Positions 61,166-64,000 of a stretch of 64,000 nucleotides of DNA are shown here, one piece after another. The first letter of the stretch is position 1. Each line of letters starts with the position of its first letter. Made by a program: the position numbers and the translations under genes. The DNA comes from DATBGS01 sp036557885 (GTDB lineage Bacteria; Chloroflexota; Ktedonobacteria; Ktedonobacterales; DATBGS01), in contig DATBGS010000069.1 in assembly GCA_036557885.1 (NCBI GenBank), positions 25,067-89,066 on the forward strand, read 5' to 3'. Below the pieces are notes generated by a model that saw only the letters and a list, made by a program, of their open reading frames with translations, searched no databases and was not told the DNA's origin.

Positions 61166-62814
61166 TGCCATTTACGTATACACCCTCCGCCGCTGATTGG
61201 GGACGAGTGGCGCCGGAGCTTGTCATAGCCGGTGGCGGTCTGCTGCTGCTGGTGGCCGACCTGCTGCTGCCATCTGCGCGAAAGGGCTGGCTGGCGTGGC
61301 TTTCGCTGGCTGTGCTGCTTGGTGGGTTCGCCGCCACCATCACGCTTTTTGTGGTGGGCGATAGCAGCGAGGCATTCGCTGGCATGGTAACTGATGACTG
61401 GCTGGCGCTGGTTGGAAATCTCATCATTCTGAGCGCGGGATTCCTGGCGGTGCTGCTCTCACCCGGCTATATCGAGCGTCAGGAGGTGACTCAGCGCGGC
61501 GAATATTATGCCCTGCTGCTCTTTGCCGTGAGCGGCATGCTGCTGCTTGTGTCGGCCACTAATTTTATGACCATCTTCCTTGGGGTAGAAATTCTCTCAT
61601 TGGCGCTGTATATTCTCTCGGCCTTTATTGCCGGACGCTCCAAGTCGCAAGAAGCGGGCATGAAATACTTCTTGCTCAGTTCATTTGCCTCTGGTTTTCT
61701 GTTGTATGGCATGGCGCTGATTTATGGCTCAACCGGCACAACCGGCCTGAGCAAAATGAACACCTTTCTCACGGCGCATGCTCCAAAGCTGACGCAAGGG
61801 GTTTTCGGCAATGATTTTGGCCCCATGCTGGTTGTTGGGCTGGGGCTGCTGGCGGTGGGGTTTGCCTTCAAAGTTTCGGCTATTCCTTTCCACGCCTGGA
61901 CGCCCGATGTCTACGAGGGCGCGCCTACTTCTATTACGGCTTTTATGTCGGCTGGCACCAAGGCAGCCGCCTTCATCGCTCTGGCGCGCACCTTTATGGT
62001 CGCGCTGCATCCGGTGGGCACAAGCTGGAGCGGGATTTTCTGGGCGATTGCCATCGTCACGATGGTTGGCGGCAATATTCTGGCCGCCACGCAAACCAAT
62101 GTTAAGCGCATGCTGGCCTATTCCAGCATTGCCCACGCGGGCTATATTCTGGTTGGCGTAGTCTTGAATAACAGCGTCGGGTTGGCGAGTGTACTCTTTT
62201 ACCTGGGCGCGTATACCTTCATGAATATTGGCGCCTTCGCTGTCGTGTTAGCGCTGGAGCGCAGCGCCGGGCAGGGCACCGAACTGAGCGACTACGCTGG
62301 CCTCTCCAAACGTCAGCCGGTGCTGGCGGGCGTGATGGCGCTCTTTTTGCTGGCGCTGGCAGGCTTTCCTGGGACGGCTGGCTTCCCGGCCAAGTGGTAT
62401 GTCTTTTACGGCGCGATTACGAGCGGCCATCTGGAGTTGGCGATCATTGGGCTGCTGGCAAGTGTGCTGGGCTTTTTCTATTACCTGCGCGTGATCTGGG
62501 CGATGTACTTCACTGAAGGCAGAGAGCCTGGGTCTGCCCGCAGTGGCACAATGGCTACTGAGGTACGCGAGCGTGAACTGGCCGCCGCTGGCAGCGTCTC
62601 ATCCTCCAGACGAAGTGGCCGCAGTGCGCAAACAGCTACCTCCAAGACAACGCCTGCCCGCAAAGCGCAGCAGGGAGAAAAGGGCGCGACGCTGCGCCTG
62701 CCTGTAGGCGCGTGGCTGGCCCTGGTGCTTTGCGCACTTGTGACGATTGGCTTGGGCATCTATCCCAGTGGCTTGATCGAGCTAGCCAGGCATGCAGCCA
62801 CCCTCCTTCCTTGA
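61165..62814 (+). CDS. nuoN: NADH-quinone oxidoreductase subunit N, with polar insertion
   Basis: A 549-residue antiporter-like subunit. The ATG at 61165 overlaps the nuoM stop; a TTG one codon earlier is not needed. Signatures: GVEILSLALYILSAFI, KVSAIPFHAWTPDVYEGAPTSITAFMSAGTK, TNVKRMLAYSSIAHAGYILVG and LALAGFPGTAGFPAKWYVF (quoted in part). Between the second-last and last helices there is a polar, Ser/Arg/Lys-rich insertion of about 70 residues (GSVSSSRRSGRSAQTATSKT), not seen in typical NuoN. It is the last gene of the operon, followed by the palindrome at 62834. Confidence 0.94.
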   Translation: MPFTYTPSAADWGRVAPELVIAGGGLLLLVADLLLPSARKGWLAWLSLAVLLGGFAATITLFVVGDSSEAFAGMVTDDWLALVGNLIILSAGFLAVLLSPGYIERQEVTQRGEYYALLLFAVSGMLLLVSATNFMTIFLGVEILSLALYILSAFIAGRSKSQEAGMKYFLLSSFASGFLLYGMALIYGSTGTTGLSKMNTFLTAHAPKLTQGVFGNDFGPMLVVGLGLLAVGFAFKVSAIPFHAWTPDVYEGAPTSITAFMSAGTKAAAFIALARTFMVALHPVGTSWSGIFWAIAIVTMVGGNILAATQTNVKRMLAYSSIAHAGYILVGVVLNNSVGLASVLFYLGAYTFMNIGAFAVVLALERSAGQGTELSDYAGLSKRQPVLAGVMALFLLALAGFPGTAGFPAKWYVFYGAITSGHLELAIIGLLASVLGFFYYLRVIWAMYFTEGREPGSARSGTMATEVRERELAAAGSVSSSRRSGRSAQTATSKTTPARKAQQGEKGATLRLPVGAWLALVLCALVTIGLGIYPSGLIELARHAATLLP

Positions 62815-62833
62815 AGCTGTTTCGCAACCTCTC

Positions 62834-62875
62834 TAAAGCAGGAGCGCTCCCAACGTTGGGAGCGCTCCTGCTTTA
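62834..62875. terminator. 42-bp perfect palindrome closing the nuo operon
   Basis: The strand reads the same on both strands over 42 bases, centred on CAACGTTG, with 21-bp arms (TAAAGCAGGAGCGCTCCCAAC and its complement). The RNA hairpin ends in CTTTA, giving a short U-run, so it can act as a strong rho-independent terminator. The lack of a loop spacer makes it a notable cruciform candidate as well. Confidence 0.75.
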
Positions 62876-63196
62876 TGTGCCAAAACTGCTATGAAAAATC
62901 TCTCTATTCAACCGTTCTTCTAAGACAGAAAAAGAACAGGAGGATGATCCTCCTGAGCCAGAAGTGTAGAAGAACAGGGCAACATGTGGTTTTAGGCCGT
63001 GTGCCATGCTTCACCAGAAAGATGTAAGCCAAACCACAGCAAACTGGGCAAAAAAAGTTTAACTTTTAGGTAGGAACAAACGTCTTATAAGGGAAACGAT
63101 CAAAAGCAAGGATGCAGAACGCAACTTCCAGAGGTTGCGTGCCTGCCGGAGAGGATGCTGGCAGGCGTTGGTTCTGGTACAAGAAGGAGGTCTTCC
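62876..63196. other. intergenic region before the small coiled-coil gene
   Basis: About 320 bases without a gene. It contains a nearly perfect palindrome, CAGGAGGAT-G-ATCCTCCTG (62937-62955), and an AAAAGT/ACTTTT pair near 63052-63066. These could be operators or mRNA structures controlling the gene at 63197. I could not assign a convincing -35/-10 pair. Confidence 0.45.
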
Positions 63197-63535
63197 GTGA
63201 AGACTTTGGAAAAGCGCACTGAACTGAATCCCCTGGAGGAAATGATTATTGCCCATACGCTGGAAAGCGCCGCTGGACAGGATGAGCTGATGGTCAAGAT
63301 TAACCAGCTTACCCAGGAGCGGACCCAGCTTCAGGCGGTGTTGGCTCAGCATCCCTGGAGCAACCAGGGCACGGCAAAGCGCATCCGCGAGATTACCGGT
63401 GAGCTTGATACACTCTGGTCCGAACTGCGCCGGGCGCGTGCTGCTCGCCGGGTGAGGCTGGAAGAGGCGTTGGGCGTGCATCCTGAAGAGGAGCCAACGC
63501 GCCCATCGCGGGGAGAGAAAGAGGAGGCAGCTTAG
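63197..63535 (+). CDS. small coiled-coil hypothetical protein
   Basis: A 112-residue protein starting with GTG at 63197, chosen because of the perfect ribosome site AAGGAGGT six bases upstream; the frame extends upstream to 63155 without one. The middle (LMVKINQLTQERTQLQAVLA and GTAKRIREITGELDTLWSEL) has heptad-like spacing and looks like an alpha-helical coiled coil. The C terminus is charged (HPEEEPTRPSRGEKEEA). No domain is recognised. It has its own strong terminator and is probably highly translated. Confidence 0.78.
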   Translation: MKTLEKRTELNPLEEMIIAHTLESAAGQDELMVKINQLTQERTQLQAVLAQHPWSNQGTAKRIREITGELDTLWSELRRARAARRVRLEEALGVHPEEEPTRPSRGEKEEAA

Positions 63536-63639
63536 CTGCCAGGATGAATTCCAAGCCTGGCAGGAGCAAGGAGTGCATCAGCCGGGCAGAAAATGAAGAT
63601 ACTGGTTGAGCACTTCAGCAGCATATGTTGCTTCTTATT

Positions 63640-63677
63640 CCGGGGGCTGGTCTGAACGACCAGCCCCCGGCGTTTTT
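63640..63677 (+). terminator. rho-independent terminator after the coiled-coil gene
   Basis: CCGGGGGCTGGTC (63640-63652) and GACCAGCCCCCGG (63658-63670) form a 13-bp stem with loop TGAAC, followed by CG and five T. It is one of the clearest terminators in the window. Confidence 0.92.
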
Positions 63678-63726
63678 CCTCCCTGAGGAAGGAGTTACTT
63701 ATACAGAAAAATTGGGGGTATTTTGC

Positions 63727-63756
63727 TTGACAGACCCGTCTAGCATTGTGTATAAT
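63727..63756 (+). promoter_or_regulatory. promoter of the tRNA-Asp gene
   Basis: TTGACA (63727-63732) and TATAAT (63751-63756), both perfect consensus hexamers, are separated by 18 bases and lie 43 bases upstream of the tRNA. Confidence 0.85.
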
Positions 63757-63798
63757 TCTCTTTGTCTCCAGCAATGGAAACACACCAAAGGAACCCTT

Positions 63799-63872
63799 GG
63801 AGCCGTAGTGTAGTGGCCAAACACGCCTGCCTGTCACGCAGGAGATCGCGGGTTCGAATCCCGTCGGTTCCG
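63799..63872 (+). tRNA. tRNA-Asp (anticodon GTC)
   Basis: The cloverleaf is complete: acceptor GGAGCCG/CGGTTCC (one G-U pair), D arm GTGTAGTGGCCAAACAC, anticodon stem CCTGC/GCAGG with loop CTGTCAC (GTC at 63833-63835), variable loop AGATC, and T arm GCGGG-TTCGAAT-CCCGT with one non-Watson-Crick closing pair, then discriminator G. The 3' CCA is not encoded. GTC reads Asp codons GAC and GAU. Confidence 0.95.
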
Positions 63873-63896
63873 CCGCCAGCTTGCTTCAGCCCAGAT

Positions 63897-63996
63897 GACA
63901 CCTGGCCCCGTGCGTTTATCGCCAATTATCGCGGATTCCACCCTCGCCTTCCACTTTTCTCATTGAATAGCCTGAGTCCAAGTGGCACCAGGTGTC
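63897..63996. repeat. inverted repeat downstream of tRNA-Asp
   Basis: GACACCTGG (63897-63905) and CCAGGTGTC (63988-63996) are perfect inverted repeats 82 bases apart, at the right edge of the window. They could be ends of a small element or binding sites; the sequence stops too soon to tell. Confidence 0.35.
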
Positions 63997-64000
63997 GTGA

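Overview
The window is a GC-rich, gene-dense bacterial chromosome segment with short spacers, many ATGA stop/start overlaps and no rRNA or CRISPR array. My best guess is a Chloroflexota bacterium, possibly Ktedonobacteria. This is an inference from gene style and content: a full 14-subunit complex I cluster, a large family-4 glycosyltransferase surface-polysaccharide locus, low-complexity protein tails and dispersed palindromic repeats. No marker gene here proves it.

Region 1 (1-10800) starts with a gene cut by the left edge, an isoaspartyl peptidase and a membrane-anchored Mrr-type nuclease. A tightly packed plus-strand run follows: CaiB-type CoA transferase, two tandem double-GNAT acetyltransferases, M20 peptidase, class I/II aminotransferase, Bcr/CflA-like MFS exporter, YdcF-like protein and an AadA-like nucleotidyltransferase.

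Region 2 (10800-15300, minus strand) is a NAD salvage operon. It has an NrtR-type Nudix regulator, nicotinamidase, nicotinate phosphoribosyltransferase and a PhzF-like protein. A consensus-like promoter sits upstream, with a perfect 11-bp-arm inverted repeat over its -10 box, which is the likely operator.

Region 3 (15400-27300) holds two tandem membrane-anchored GH3 glycosidases, an ABC exporter, and a DinG-type helicase whose Walker A motif is interrupted by a 437-residue intein. The intein carries a LAGLIDADG endonuclease and the residue signature of class 3 inteins. QueG, a small unknown protein and a MurJ flippase with a long N-terminal tail follow.

Region 4 (27300-46850) is a surface-polysaccharide locus. 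Eleven genes run on the minus strand from an initiating polyprenyl-phosphate sugar transferase through a PaaK-like enzyme, a DUF362 protein, four GT4 glycosyltransferases, an O-antigen ligase-like protein, an asparagine synthetase, a MurJ/Wzx-like flippase and a methyltransferase, ending at a strong terminator. A second ligase-like protein and a methyltransferase are divergent.

Region 5 (46850-62880) is a complete nuoA-N operon for proton-pumping NADH:quinone oxidoreductase, with its own promoter and a 42-bp palindrome at the end. Several spacers contain structured repeats, and palindromic elements also lie in frame inside nuoB and nuoG. Region 6 has a small coiled-coil protein with a strong terminator and a tRNA-Asp with a consensus-like promoter.
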